Part shown: piece after piece, positions 6,570-16,060 of the stretch
Layout of the letters: each line of letters opens with the position of its first letter
How positions within the stretch are numbered: the first letter of the stretch is position 1
Origin: Clostridia bacterium
GTDB lineage: Bacteria > Bacillota > Clostridia > Christensenellales > Borkfalkiaceae
DNA: 47,737 nt
Direction of reading: 5' to 3'
NCBI GenBank assembly: GCA_017471945.1
Contig: JAFURH010000077.1
Location: 1-47,737 of the forward strand
Position numbers and translations under genes: made by a program
Notes under the pieces: generated by a model
Told to the model about the DNA's origin: nothing
The model's database searches: none
Seen by the model: only the letters and a program-made list of their open reading frames with translations

Positions 6570-7484
6570 ATGATAGAAAACAAGAAAAAAAAGGGTGGTA
6601 TGTCGGCGGCGACAAGGCGTGATTTTTTGTTTATGCTCGCCATATTCATATTGCCGGCAATCCAATATGCAATAGAAACGGTTTGGATAAAAATCGACAC
6701 CATTATCCTTGCCTTTAATAACTATACGGGCGATATCGACGACGGGTACAGAACGTTTGCAGGATTTTATAATATCAAAGAAGTGTTGGACTTTATGTTT
6801 AACGATTCTCTATTCTTGCTGATGCTTAAAAACAACTTTCTGCGTTGGATAGTGCCGTTGCCCTTGACTTTTTTCGAGATTATTATCACTTATTATATGT
6901 TTCGTAAATTTCCGGGTACTTCCGTTTTCCGAACGATTATGTATATCCCGATGATGACGGGCGCGATGGCGTCGGTTTTGATGTCGAAGTTTTTTGTGAG
7001 TTTTACTCTTCCTTCTATATTAGGCTTGAAGGAAGGTTTGCTGAACGATACGACGTCGGCTTTTTGGACGTTGTTAATCTATGGCAAGCTATTTGCCTTA
7101 GGAGGCTCTATTTTAGGGCAGCTTGCCGTTATGAATTCTACCGACCAAAGCACGTTGGAGGCAGGGCAACTTGACGGCGTGGGCTTTTTCGGAGAGCTTT
7201 GGCATATCGTTTTACCGAAAAGCTATAAATTTATTTTTCTCGGTATAATTTCGGGTATCGGCTCTATTTTCACTAGCGAGGGTGGTTTGATACCCTACTA
7301 CGGTACGAATGCACCTACCGATTTGTGGGGCATTGGCTATTATACGCAGATAGGTATTTTGGAAGCGGAGCCGAGCAAGTATCCTTATTATGCGGCGTTC
7401 GGGGTTGTGCAGGCGATCGTATTAGTGCCTTTATCGAACGGATTGAGGGCGTTGATGAATAAAGTTGGACCTTCGGAAGATTAA
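6570..7484 (+). CDS. ABC sugar transporter permease, first subunit
   Basis: This 304-aa polytopic protein belongs to the MalF/LplB-like binding-protein-dependent permeases. About six membrane segments can be read, and the cytoplasmic EAA-type loop is EAGQLDGVGFFGELWHIVLP. I start it at ATG 6570, 6 nt after GAGGTG; the longer frame beginning at 6522 runs through the 3' side of the preceding hairpin and lacks a ribosome site. It pairs with the permease at 7500 to form the pore. Confidence 0.92.
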   Translation: MIENKKKKGGMSAATRRDFLFMLAIFILPAIQYAIETVWIKIDTIILAFNNYTGDIDDGYRTFAGFYNIKEVLDFMFNDSLFLLMLKNNFLRWIVPLPLTFFEIIITYYMFRKFPGTSVFRTIMYIPMMTGAMASVLMSKFFVSFTLPSILGLKEGLLNDTTSAFWTLLIYGKLFALGGSILGQLAVMNSTDQSTLEAGQLDGVGFFGELWHIVLPKSYKFIFLGIISGIGSIFTSEGGLIPYYGTNAPTDLWGIGYYTQIGILEAEPSKYPYYAAFGVVQAIVLVPLSNGLRALMNKVGPSED

Positions 7485-7499
7485 AGGAGTAATAGGAAA

Positions 7500-8417
7500 A
7501 TGGACACGACGAAAAGAAGAAGATCGAGAAAGACGGGAAGGGAAAAAGTCCCGTTTATCGGATGGTTTTTATTTGCATATTTACTTATACATTGCGTTGC
7601 AATCATACTATATTTTTCTTGGGGCTTTGGGGCTTCGGTAAAAACGAATTATGAGTTTATGAAGGATATGGTAGGCTATCCTGAGGGGTTGCCTTGGGAC
7701 TGGGCGTGGGAAAACTACAAAAAAGCCTTCGAATTGTTTAATATGAAGGTTTTGAGAGACGGCATTCTGACGAAAGTGACCGTTGTGGAAATGATCGGGA
7801 ATCAGCTCCTCTATGCGTTTCTTTCTATTTTTATGTCAAGACTTGCCAATTGGCCGGTTATGTACGTTTCGGTGGTTTTTTGGAAAAAGTTTAAGCTTGC
7901 GAGATTTATATACACGTTCCTTTACGTTATGATGTTCATTCCCACGTACGGCGCTATGGCGAGCGCATTTCTTCTCTATAAAAAGCTGGGAATGTACGAT
8001 AGCTGGTGGTACGTTATCTTTGCTTACTTTTCCTTTGGCGACGGATTTATTTTGACGCACGCATATTTGTCGGGATTGTCCTCCGAAATGAGCGAGGCGG
8101 CGAAGATCGACGGGGCGAATAATTTAGATATTATGTTGCGTATCTATTTACCCTTGTCTATGCCGCTGATCGGATTGCAGGTGTTAACTGCCTTTTTGAG
8201 CCGTTGGAACGACTACGAAACAATGCTGTATTGGTTGCCTTCTTATCCTGGTATTTCGTACGGCGTGTATAAGTTTACTACGAGTACGGCGACGGGCGCG
8301 AGCTGGCCTACTATTCAGTTGGCGGGCGGTATGATGTTGTTGGTTCCCGTACTTGCGATTTTTGCGGTATTCAGCAAAAAGATAATCGGCGGTGTGACTG
8401 TAAGCGTTAGCAAATAG
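7500..8417 (+). CDS. ABC sugar transporter permease, second subunit
   Basis: A 305-aa MalG/YtcP-like inner-membrane permease with a positively charged N-terminus, about six membrane helices and a clear EAA loop (SEAAKIDGANNLDIMLRIYL, followed by P-L-S-M-P). It starts at ATG 7500, 15 nt after the first permease gene, behind GGAG. The two permeases would work with the lipoprotein at 4848 and an ATPase from elsewhere. Confidence 0.93.
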   Translation: MDTTKRRRSRKTGREKVPFIGWFLFAYLLIHCVAIILYFSWGFGASVKTNYEFMKDMVGYPEGLPWDWAWENYKKAFELFNMKVLRDGILTKVTVVEMIGNQLLYAFLSIFMSRLANWPVMYVSVVFWKKFKLARFIYTFLYVMMFIPTYGAMASAFLLYKKLGMYDSWWYVIFAYFSFGDGFILTHAYLSGLSSEMSEAAKIDGANNLDIMLRIYLPLSMPLIGLQVLTAFLSRWNDYETMLYWLPSYPGISYGVYKFTTSTATGASWPTIQLAGGMMLLVPVLAIFAVFSKKIIGGVTVSVSK

Positions 8418-8427
8418 AGGTTTGATG

Positions 8428-11400
8428 ATGATAAGAAGTTGTATAAATTTGAGAAAAAAATGGGGCTTGGTAGCACTCGTCGTATGCTTGTGCTTTCTGA
8501 TCTTCGGGGCGATATTTTTTGCGCTCGGTGCGCGCGCTGAGGCGCAAGAGGAAGAGCCTTTTGAAGAAATGTATACAGTCGGGGATTGTTTAAAATTGCC
8601 CGAAATGTCGGTAGACACGCCAGAGGGAGCTGTGAAAGGCGAACCTATCATATACTGCCCCGACGGTACGGCGAAAATGGCATATTCCATTTCTTTGCTT
8701 GATATAGGACGGTATGAGATCGTTTATAGGGCGACGGCAAACGGAACGGTTTACAAAAAATCGTATTCAGTTGTAGTAAGCGATAAGCTCAACACGATAA
8801 CCAACAAAAAAGATTATATAGCGTACGAAGACGTCACTCTGAACGGCGGTACGGCGACGGGGTTAAATATACGTCTTTCTTACGGTAGTACGTATACTTG
8901 CAATCAGTTAATCGACTTGACGAAATATTCGAAGGAAGAGGATTTGATCTCGTTTTTTATCACGCCGGAGACGGTCGGTACATTCGATTGTAGAATATTT
9001 TACGTTCGCTTTGAGGATTATTACGATCCCACGAATTACTTCACGGCGCGTATTTATTATACTTCCGATTCTTCCACCGTCGTGTATATTGCGGCAAAGG
9101 CGGACGCGCAGGAGAGCGAGCAATTCTACGGCGCGCAAAAGGGAACACCGGACGGACCGATCCTTAGCAGCATTTATGGACTGGGCGCGCCAGCGTCTTT
9201 TAAGGGGGATTGTTTCGGCGATCCCAATTATCAGGTCGGTTTGCGTTATGACGAGGAGACGATGACGCTTTACGGCAGAAGATCGGCGAATGGTCAGGAT
9301 TACGTGATTGATTTTAATAACGGTGTTTTTAAAACTGGTTGGAACGGCTTTTCGAGTAATATCGTCAAGGTTTCTATGTGGGCGGACAGATATTCGGCGA
9401 ATCAAGAAACGGCGGGCGTCACCATTACGCATATCGCAGGCGTGGATTTATCGAAAGAGTATTTGAATATTAACGAACCTTCGGATTTAAAGGTGGATTT
9501 TGGTGAATATTCCAAAGATTCTTTGCCTAAGGCGACGGTTGGAAGCCCTTATAAAATTTTTGAAGCTACCTCCGAAGAGTTGTATACGCCCGAAACGATT
9601 ACCGTGAACGTATACACGGGGTATGGTTCGAATATACAAAAAAACGTAAATATTGTCAACGGCCGTTTTGTTCCGTTGCTTGCGGTTCCTCATACGATTG
9701 AATATAAGGTGACGGACGCGTTCGGGTATACGAAAACGGAATGTGTGAAGATAGACGTAGAGAAAACGGCGGAACCGATCGTCTTAAAGGTGGATACGAA
9801 TGCGCTTTCGTGTACGCTCGGCGAATATCTCACCGTGCCCCAAGCTACGGTGGAATCGGGAGGCAACGGCAGGGTGACTCTTTCGGCGGCGTTGGTATAT
9901 TCGGATGGAACGAAATGCGAAATCGAAGATAAGTCAATCCGCGTATTGAAAAAAGGTGATGCGAAAGTGGTATATACGGCTACCGATTACGCAGGCAATA
10001 CGGAAACGGTGGAGGTGGCGACGAGTATTGAAGACTCGCAAAAACCGTCTATGATTTATGATCCGCTTTTGCCGAGAATGTATTTGGTTGGCGGTAAATA
10101 TCCCGTGCCTGAATTGAAAGCCGAAGATTTTTCGGACGGTTCTTGCAAGGAAATCGAAACGCAATGCGTCGTTTCGGCTGACGGGGCTACGCAACCAACG
10201 GTAAAGGGCGGATATTTTACCGTTATGGGCGAGGGCGCTATCACGTTAACTTATACGGCAACGGACGCGTTGACACGCAAGAACGAAAAATCGTATACGG
10301 TATCCGTTTCGGATATCGGACTTTCCGGTACGCTTTCTTTGGGTAAATTTTATTCCGCTGAAAACGGTAGCGTAAAGGCAACGGACGATAATATTTTATT
10401 GACGGCAACTGCCGATAACGCACGTTTTTCACCTATACGCGAGCTCAACGGCAGATCGTTGACGGCTAGATTCCTTTTGGCGAAAAACAGTGTAAATTTT
10501 GAAAGAATTCGCTTTGTTGTAAGTGATTATCGCGACGAAAGCAAGAAAGTGGAGATCGCGTTGGAAGGAAAGTACAACGCTACCAATGAAACCAATATGC
10601 TTGCCGCGAGCGTGAACGGCGGCACACCGTTTATTACGAGTTATTTATTTGGCGGCGATATAAAAGAGATCTTCTTTCAGCTTACGGATGTATTATATTT
10701 GGGAACGACAAGAATAAGCGTGCCTACGTATACGGACGGAACGTCTTTTGACGGCTTTGCCGATTTCGTATATTTAGACGTCATCATCGAGGGCGTAGAT
10801 ACGGAAGCTTTGGCTGCGACCGAAGGGGAACAAAAGGCCGAAATACAATTAGTTGAATTAAACGGCCACACGATGACGAACGCGAAACGCGATAGAATTA
10901 AACCGCAGATTATGTATATGGGCACGGTACGGCATACAGCGGAAATAGGAGAGGAAGTAGAACTTTGCGCGGTGAAGGTATTCGACGTGTTGAATCCGTA
11001 TACGAAGGCAACGCTTACGCTTACGAAGGAAACGGAGACGGGGAAGACGGTTGTTGCAGGCGTTGATAAATTGCCGATTGAAAACGTCCCTTCGGACAAG
11101 GTTTACAAGTTTATTGCGGATGACTACGGCGCGTATACTGTCACCTATTCGTATGAGGTAGGAGACGGAACAAAAGAAAAGTTTTCGTATAAAATCAACG
11201 TATACGATACGGAGGCGCCCGAACTTGTATTGTCGTCGGTACAACTAAAAGGAAAAGTGAACTCGGCGATTAAGTTGCCTAAGATTGTATGTACGGATAA
11301 TATTGACTCTGCCGACGCGATAATTTTGAAAAAGACCTATCTTGCGCCTGATTATACGGCGGGCGTTATCGAGGGTTCTAAATTTACACCGACGCAGAAG

Positions 11401-11481
11401 GGCGTTTATAAAATAACGTTTGTAGTTATGGATAGCTCGAATAACGTCACTCTCCGTATGATAGAATGCGTTGTAGAATAA
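8428..11481 (+). CDS. Large surface or secreted protein with Ig-like repeats
   Basis: The product, about 1017 aa, has an N-terminal membrane segment (WGLVALVVCLCFLIFGAIFF) ending near ARAEAQ, which may be a signal peptide or an uncleaved anchor. The rest is beta-rich with several Ig-like modules marked by KVTDAFGYTKTE, YTATDYAGNTETVEV, YTATDALTRKNEKSYTVSV and the final TFVVMDSSNNVTLR. A non-Ig segment at about 100-340 and another at about 640-800 may bind glycan. No catalytic motif is seen. Possible starts are TTG 8422 and ATG 8425 or 8428; the AGAGG at 8416-8420 best suits 8428. It probably holds or presents glycan near the transporter. Confidence 0.75.
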   Translation: MIRSCINLRKKWGLVALVVCLCFLIFGAIFFALGARAEAQEEEPFEEMYTVGDCLKLPEMSVDTPEGAVKGEPIIYCPDGTAKMAYSISLLDIGRYEIVYRATANGTVYKKSYSVVVSDKLNTITNKKDYIAYEDVTLNGGTATGLNIRLSYGSTYTCNQLIDLTKYSKEEDLISFFITPETVGTFDCRIFYVRFEDYYDPTNYFTARIYYTSDSSTVVYIAAKADAQESEQFYGAQKGTPDGPILSSIYGLGAPASFKGDCFGDPNYQVGLRYDEETMTLYGRRSANGQDYVIDFNNGVFKTGWNGFSSNIVKVSMWADRYSANQETAGVTITHIAGVDLSKEYLNINEPSDLKVDFGEYSKDSLPKATVGSPYKIFEATSEELYTPETITVNVYTGYGSNIQKNVNIVNGRFVPLLAVPHTIEYKVTDAFGYTKTECVKIDVEKTAEPIVLKVDTNALSCTLGEYLTVPQATVESGGNGRVTLSAALVYSDGTKCEIEDKSIRVLKKGDAKVVYTATDYAGNTETVEVATSIEDSQKPSMIYDPLLPRMYLVGGKYPVPELKAEDFSDGSCKEIETQCVVSADGATQPTVKGGYFTVMGEGAITLTYTATDALTRKNEKSYTVSVSDIGLSGTLSLGKFYSAENGSVKATDDNILLTATADNARFSPIRELNGRSLTARFLLAKNSVNFERIRFVVSDYRDESKKVEIALEGKYNATNETNMLAASVNGGTPFITSYLFGGDIKEIFFQLTDVLYLGTTRISVPTYTDGTSFDGFADFVYLDVIIEGVDTEALAATEGEQKAEIQLVELNGHTMTNAKRDRIKPQIMYMGTVRHTAEIGEEVELCAVKVFDVLNPYTKATLTLTKETETGKTVVAGVDKLPIENVPSDKVYKFIADDYGAYTVTYSYEVGDGTKEKFSYKINVYDTEAPELVLSSVQLKGKVNSAIKLPKIVCTDNIDSADAIILKKTYLAPDYTAGVIEGSKFTPTQKGVYKITFVVMDSSNNVTLRMIECVVE

Positions 11482-11493
11482 GGAGACAATGAG

Positions 11494-13428
11494 ATGAAAA
11501 AGAGTAAGAAAGGTGTTTTTAGCGCTATATGCTTGTCGTTGGCTTTGGTTTTTTCGTTCGGTTGCAGCTGTGCGGGAGCCACGTCGGGAAGCAATCCGTC
11601 GGGGAATGACCCGTCGAATACGGATCAAACGGGTACGGGGTATTATCTTGTCGAAAACGGACATAGCGATTATACGATCGTTGTGCCTAAAGAAGCGGAT
11701 AAGAAAATATTACGGGCAAGTGAAGAACTTACAGATCTTTTTAAAGAGGCCACAGGTGTAGCATTGCCGACCAAGACGGACGAGGAGGTATCTTATTCGG
11801 ACGAGGGGAAATATTTTATACTTGGCGATACAAAGTTCTCGGATAAAACCGACGTGAAGGTGGCGGAGATTCCTTCGCAAGGGTTTGTTATTAACACGGT
11901 TGGGAAAAACGTGTTTATACAGTCAAAAGACCCAATCGGAACGTTATATGGCGTGTACGAATATTTGAATCAAACGCTGAATTACGAATATTATTCGACG
12001 GAAGTGTATTCGTTGGATAAAATGCAAACTGTGGAGCTTGAACTGTTTGATAATTTTTGCGACAGTCCCGACATCTTGTATAGAAATTCCAACTATGGTA
12101 TGTCGACGGGTTCCGAAGAGCGTGCGGATAAGTTCAGAATGACGTACGAGCCGTGGCTTACGGACAGATACCAGTTTGCACATAATGCGATACACGAATT
12201 TTTCGACTCTTGGTGCTATGAAGAGAAAAAGGACGTTTGGTATGCGGAATCCGGAGAACAGCTTTGTTATACGGCACACGGGGATGCGGACGAATTGAAA
12301 GCGATGCAAGCGCAAGTTGTAAAGCGTATGAAAGAGGTTGTAGAGGTGAATTATGCGCGCGGAAATTATGCGGAGCTTATTTCGTTTACGCAAACTGACG
12401 GGGGTGGTTATTGCGAGTGTGACGCGTGCAAAGCCGCAGAAAAGAAATATGGAGCCAAGTCGTGGGCAATCATCAATTTTATCAATCCAGTAGCCCGTGA
12501 AATGAAAGCTTGGATGGAGACGACATATCCTACGCGTAAACTGACGATTGCAATTTTTGCGTATAGCTGGTCTATAGATCCGCCCGGAGCAAAACAAGAG
12601 CCGGCATATTCTGATTTGGATGAAACTTGCTATTTGGAAGACAATGTGGCAATGATTTATGCGCCGATAAAAATGAATTTTAATTACGATTTTGACCACG
12701 AAGTCAATAAAGAATCTTTAGAGCTTTTGCAGAATTGGTCTAAATTCACAAAGAACTTTTTGTTTTGGACGTACAGCGCGAATTTCAATTATTATTTCAC
12801 TTGGTACGATTCGTTTAACTCAATGCAAGCCGTTTATCGGAAAGCCAAGGAAAGCGGCGCAATATGGTTATTTGATCAAGCGAATGAGGGAAGTAGGACG
12901 ACGTTTACCGCGTTCGGGCATTTAAAACACTATCTCAACTGTAAACTTGCTTGGAACGTGGACGCGGACGTCGCAGCGCTTACGAAGGCGTTTTTTAAAA
13001 ATTACTTTGAAGACGCGTCGGAGTCGATGCTGCGTTATTATGAAGGATATCGGGCTTGGTCGGAATACATAAAGAACTACGAGAATGCAAGCGGTGATAT
13101 TTACGCAAATCTTTCGGAGGAACGACTGTTCCCGAAAGACGTATTACTTGAATGGATGGATTGCATAGAAAGCGCTTACGTTGCAATCGAATACCTGAAA
13201 AATGAGGATTATACGTTATATTGTGCGTTGAAAGATAGAATCACGGCGGAGAGTATAGCTATACGATATCAACTTATTCAGATCCATTCAAGCAGTTATC
13301 CGGAAGAAAAGGCATTGGAAATGAAATACGCGTTTAAGAAGGATTTAGCGAGCCTTGGCTTTACAAGTTGGAGTTCGGTAAGTAGTTGGACGTTGAACAA
13401 GCTTTATTCGGACTGGGGTATTAATTAA
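11494..13428 (+). CDS. DUF4838 lipoprotein, probable exported glycoside hydrolase
   Basis: The 644-aa lipoprotein has a signal peptide with lipobox SFGC (Cys24) and then a Ser/Gly/Thr linker. Residues about 45-175 resemble the N-terminal domain of GH67-type alpha-glucuronidases (ADKKILRASEELTDLFKEAT, QGFVINTVGKN, LYGVYEYLNQ). The DUF4838 core follows (about 240-480), with YTAHGDADELKAMQ, SFTQTDGGGYCECDACKAA and IINFINPVAREMKAWM. DUF4838 is thought to be a TIM-barrel glycosidase-like domain; its substrate is unknown, and uronoside cleavage is only suggested by the GH67-like part and the KduI/KduD/GH88 neighbours. It is a paralogue of the cytosolic protein at 16061. Confidence 0.85.
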   Translation: MKKSKKGVFSAICLSLALVFSFGCSCAGATSGSNPSGNDPSNTDQTGTGYYLVENGHSDYTIVVPKEADKKILRASEELTDLFKEATGVALPTKTDEEVSYSDEGKYFILGDTKFSDKTDVKVAEIPSQGFVINTVGKNVFIQSKDPIGTLYGVYEYLNQTLNYEYYSTEVYSLDKMQTVELELFDNFCDSPDILYRNSNYGMSTGSEERADKFRMTYEPWLTDRYQFAHNAIHEFFDSWCYEEKKDVWYAESGEQLCYTAHGDADELKAMQAQVVKRMKEVVEVNYARGNYAELISFTQTDGGGYCECDACKAAEKKYGAKSWAIINFINPVAREMKAWMETTYPTRKLTIAIFAYSWSIDPPGAKQEPAYSDLDETCYLEDNVAMIYAPIKMNFNYDFDHEVNKESLELLQNWSKFTKNFLFWTYSANFNYYFTWYDSFNSMQAVYRKAKESGAIWLFDQANEGSRTTFTAFGHLKHYLNCKLAWNVDADVAALTKAFFKNYFEDASESMLRYYEGYRAWSEYIKNYENASGDIYANLSEERLFPKDVLLEWMDCIESAYVAIEYLKNEDYTLYCALKDRITAESIAIRYQLIQIHSSSYPEEKALEMKYAFKKDLASLGFTSWSSVSSWTLNKLYSDWGIN

Positions 13429-13443
13429 CAGGAGGGGCGTATC

Positions 13444-16035
13444 GTGAAGAAAAGAACTATATTTAGATTTACTAACGTTGTTTTTTTAACGCTGATAAGC
13501 TGGATTTGTTTTGCTTTAATCGGTTGCGCCGGTGCTCAAACGGAACCAAGCGTAAAAAGTTTGCTTGTATTCAACGAGAGTGATTTCGTGTTGATGGTAG
13601 GAGAACAAAAGCGTCTTACAGCCGACGGCGAAAATTTAACGTGGAGTTCATCCGACGAAAAGATAGCGACGGTAGATAACGACGGGCTCGTAACGGCGAG
13701 AGCGTTTGGAGAAGCGGAAATTACTGTAAAAGCGAGCGAGCAGAGCGCTTCCTGTAAGGTTTCCGTGACGGCGCAATACGTCCCCGTATTACGCATAGAC
13801 GCGACGAATAAAACGATGAACGTGGGCGATCATTATAATTTTTCTTATGCTTTGACGTATCAAGGTGAAGAAATAACGGGAAAAGTACGTTTTTTCACCG
13901 CAGATGAAAACGTCGTACGCGTGAGCGAAAAAGGCGAATTGGAAGCTTTGGCGATTGGAACGTCTACGGTGTTCGTGGAGTATTCGTACTTGGATTTTAC
14001 GGACGTTATTACGATTGACGTTTCGGTTGTGGAAAATGTTATTTTGGAGCTGGATATCCGTGAGGCAACGCTTTGCGTTGTGGACGGAAGTGAAACGGGT
14101 TTACCGACAAGCGTGACTGCAAACATAACGCAACTGTGGTATGGAGAAAATACGCTTGACAAAACGTCCGTCGTATGGGAAAGTGCCGATTCTTCCATCG
14201 TAGAGGTGTCGAACGGCGAAATTAGCGCGAAACAAGCGGGTACGACCTCAGTGTTTGCAAAATATACGACGAACAACGGAACGACGGCAAGCTTTGAAGT
14301 GGCGGTGGAAGTACAAAAAGGACTTAAAACCTTATCGGAAGAAACGGTAATAGTGATCGACCCCGATAAAATAGAGGAGGTGACGATAACGCCTTCGGAA
14401 GAGTACTCGGAACCCGTGAATAACGTAATTGGTTTATATAACGGGGAGAACGAGTTGATCTCGACCAATTTGAATTTGCTGTCGAGCCATCTTGTCAGGG
14501 GCGAAAACGAAATGGTTATGGAAACGGCGAAATGGCGTTATTCGTTTAAGGTATTGTTGTTGCATTCGCATTTTTCCTTTGAGCCTAACTATAAGGAGGG
14601 AGCAATAAATAGTTCGATGAACGAAAGCGCAGAGAATAAAAATACGCTTTCTTCGGCTGTTTTTGATGGTAAAAACGTCTTAAAGCTTGTTTCTAAAATT
14701 ACCTCGCATCCAGCGCCGTATTATTCCGGCTGTCGATTGGCATTGAATCTCGAAACGGATCAAAAAGGCTATATATTTTTCGACATGTACATTCCTAAGA
14801 CGGATTATAGCAATACCCCGAATATTACGTTTGGCTTAATATCCGAGTATGGGAAAAGTGAAAGAGCGACGGTGGTTGACGGGCAGTACGATGCAACGTG
14901 GATAAAATTCGTGGACGAGATGCTTTTACCGACTACAATGAAGACAGACGCTTGGAATACGGTGCGTATTGATATGAACGACGAAGCGCTGAAAAATATA
15001 AAATTGCAAAACGACGCATTTATTGAACTCGGCGTAGCGGATTTGCCCGATAGCAACGATGTGGCGACGGGAGCGACGCAAGATGGGGCTGCTGTATATA
15101 AAATCGATCCCAGAACGGCGTATTATGGCAACTTCCGTTTTTGGTTGAATGAATATTACGAAAAAGAAACGACTTTGGAGGAAGTGTTTATAGACGAGAC
15201 GTTAACGATTAACTTAAACGATGCTCCGTTTGCCGAAACGTATACTGTGGAATGGTTGTCGAAATTACCAATAGAGCAATCGGAAATGTACGGTATTTAC
15301 GATGAAAACAACGAACTCTTGTCGCGTTCGTTGGCGCTTCCTACCGCCGCCTTGAAAGAGGGGGAATGGAAGATGAGAATCGTTGCTCTTGATAAAAAAG
15401 CGTACGTTATCACTGCAAACGTGCAAAGAGAATGGTGGACGATGTCGCCGAGTTATCGAGCGGGGACGAGAAATGCGAAAAATACGTTAACGCAGACCAC
15501 GTTTGACGAAAAAGACGTGCTTGCGATTACAACAAACGTGACGGTAAAGACGTCTGCTCAGGCGGCAGATCCATATTATTGCGGGGTTCGAACGTCGTTG
15601 AATTTGACAACGGAAACGAGAGGATATATCCTTTTCAACGTATATGTCCCTGAGCTGGAATATAGCTTTACGCCCGTTATAAAAATAGGCAACGAGAGCG
15701 AGTATGCTAAATGCAAGAAGTCATACATTATTGACGGACAGTTTAACCAAAGCTGGATAAGTTTCGTAGACGCGAATATGCAAACGATTACGATGCAAAA
15801 AAATGCTTGGAATACGGTGTGCATTGATATGAATAACGAAACTCTTTCACATATAAAATTGCAAAGTGATACGATTCTTGAGCTCGGTGCTGGAGATTTG
15901 CCTGATAGCGACGACGTGGCAACGGGAGCGACGCAGGATGGTATGGCTGTGTATACGATCGATCCGAGAACGGCATATTATTGCGATTTCCGCTATATAA
16001 GCGCAGATTGCTTGAAGGACCAAACAAGCTCGTAA
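13444..16035 (+). CDS. Lipoprotein with Big_2 Ig-like domains and a duplicated C-terminal module
   Basis: GTG start at 13444 behind AGGAGGGG. The 863-aa product has lipobox LIGC (Cys28). Three Big_2-type Ig domains follow (about 40-110, 115-200, 205-290), for example LTWSSSDEKIATVDNDGLVT. Then come two tandem copies of a module of about 270 residues, each ending in the same ATGATQDG and YKIDPRTAYY or YTIDPRTAYY segments and containing KGYIFFDMYIPK or RGYILFNVYVPE. The duplicated module is also related to the C-terminal part of the protein at 2773. The overall build is that of a surface glycan-binding protein: a stalk carrying two binding modules. There is no visible enzyme motif. Confidence 0.8.
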   Translation: MKKRTIFRFTNVVFLTLISWICFALIGCAGAQTEPSVKSLLVFNESDFVLMVGEQKRLTADGENLTWSSSDEKIATVDNDGLVTARAFGEAEITVKASEQSASCKVSVTAQYVPVLRIDATNKTMNVGDHYNFSYALTYQGEEITGKVRFFTADENVVRVSEKGELEALAIGTSTVFVEYSYLDFTDVITIDVSVVENVILELDIREATLCVVDGSETGLPTSVTANITQLWYGENTLDKTSVVWESADSSIVEVSNGEISAKQAGTTSVFAKYTTNNGTTASFEVAVEVQKGLKTLSEETVIVIDPDKIEEVTITPSEEYSEPVNNVIGLYNGENELISTNLNLLSSHLVRGENEMVMETAKWRYSFKVLLLHSHFSFEPNYKEGAINSSMNESAENKNTLSSAVFDGKNVLKLVSKITSHPAPYYSGCRLALNLETDQKGYIFFDMYIPKTDYSNTPNITFGLISEYGKSERATVVDGQYDATWIKFVDEMLLPTTMKTDAWNTVRIDMNDEALKNIKLQNDAFIELGVADLPDSNDVATGATQDGAAVYKIDPRTAYYGNFRFWLNEYYEKETTLEEVFIDETLTINLNDAPFAETYTVEWLSKLPIEQSEMYGIYDENNELLSRSLALPTAALKEGEWKMRIVALDKKAYVITANVQREWWTMSPSYRAGTRNAKNTLTQTTFDEKDVLAITTNVTVKTSAQAADPYYCGVRTSLNLTTETRGYILFNVYVPELEYSFTPVIKIGNESEYAKCKKSYIIDGQFNQSWISFVDANMQTITMQKNAWNTVCIDMNNETLSHIKLQSDTILELGAGDLPDSDDVATGATQDGMAVYTIDPRTAYYCDFRYISADCLKDQTSS

Positions 16036-16060
16036 AGAATGGAAGTTAGGAGAAAGCAAG

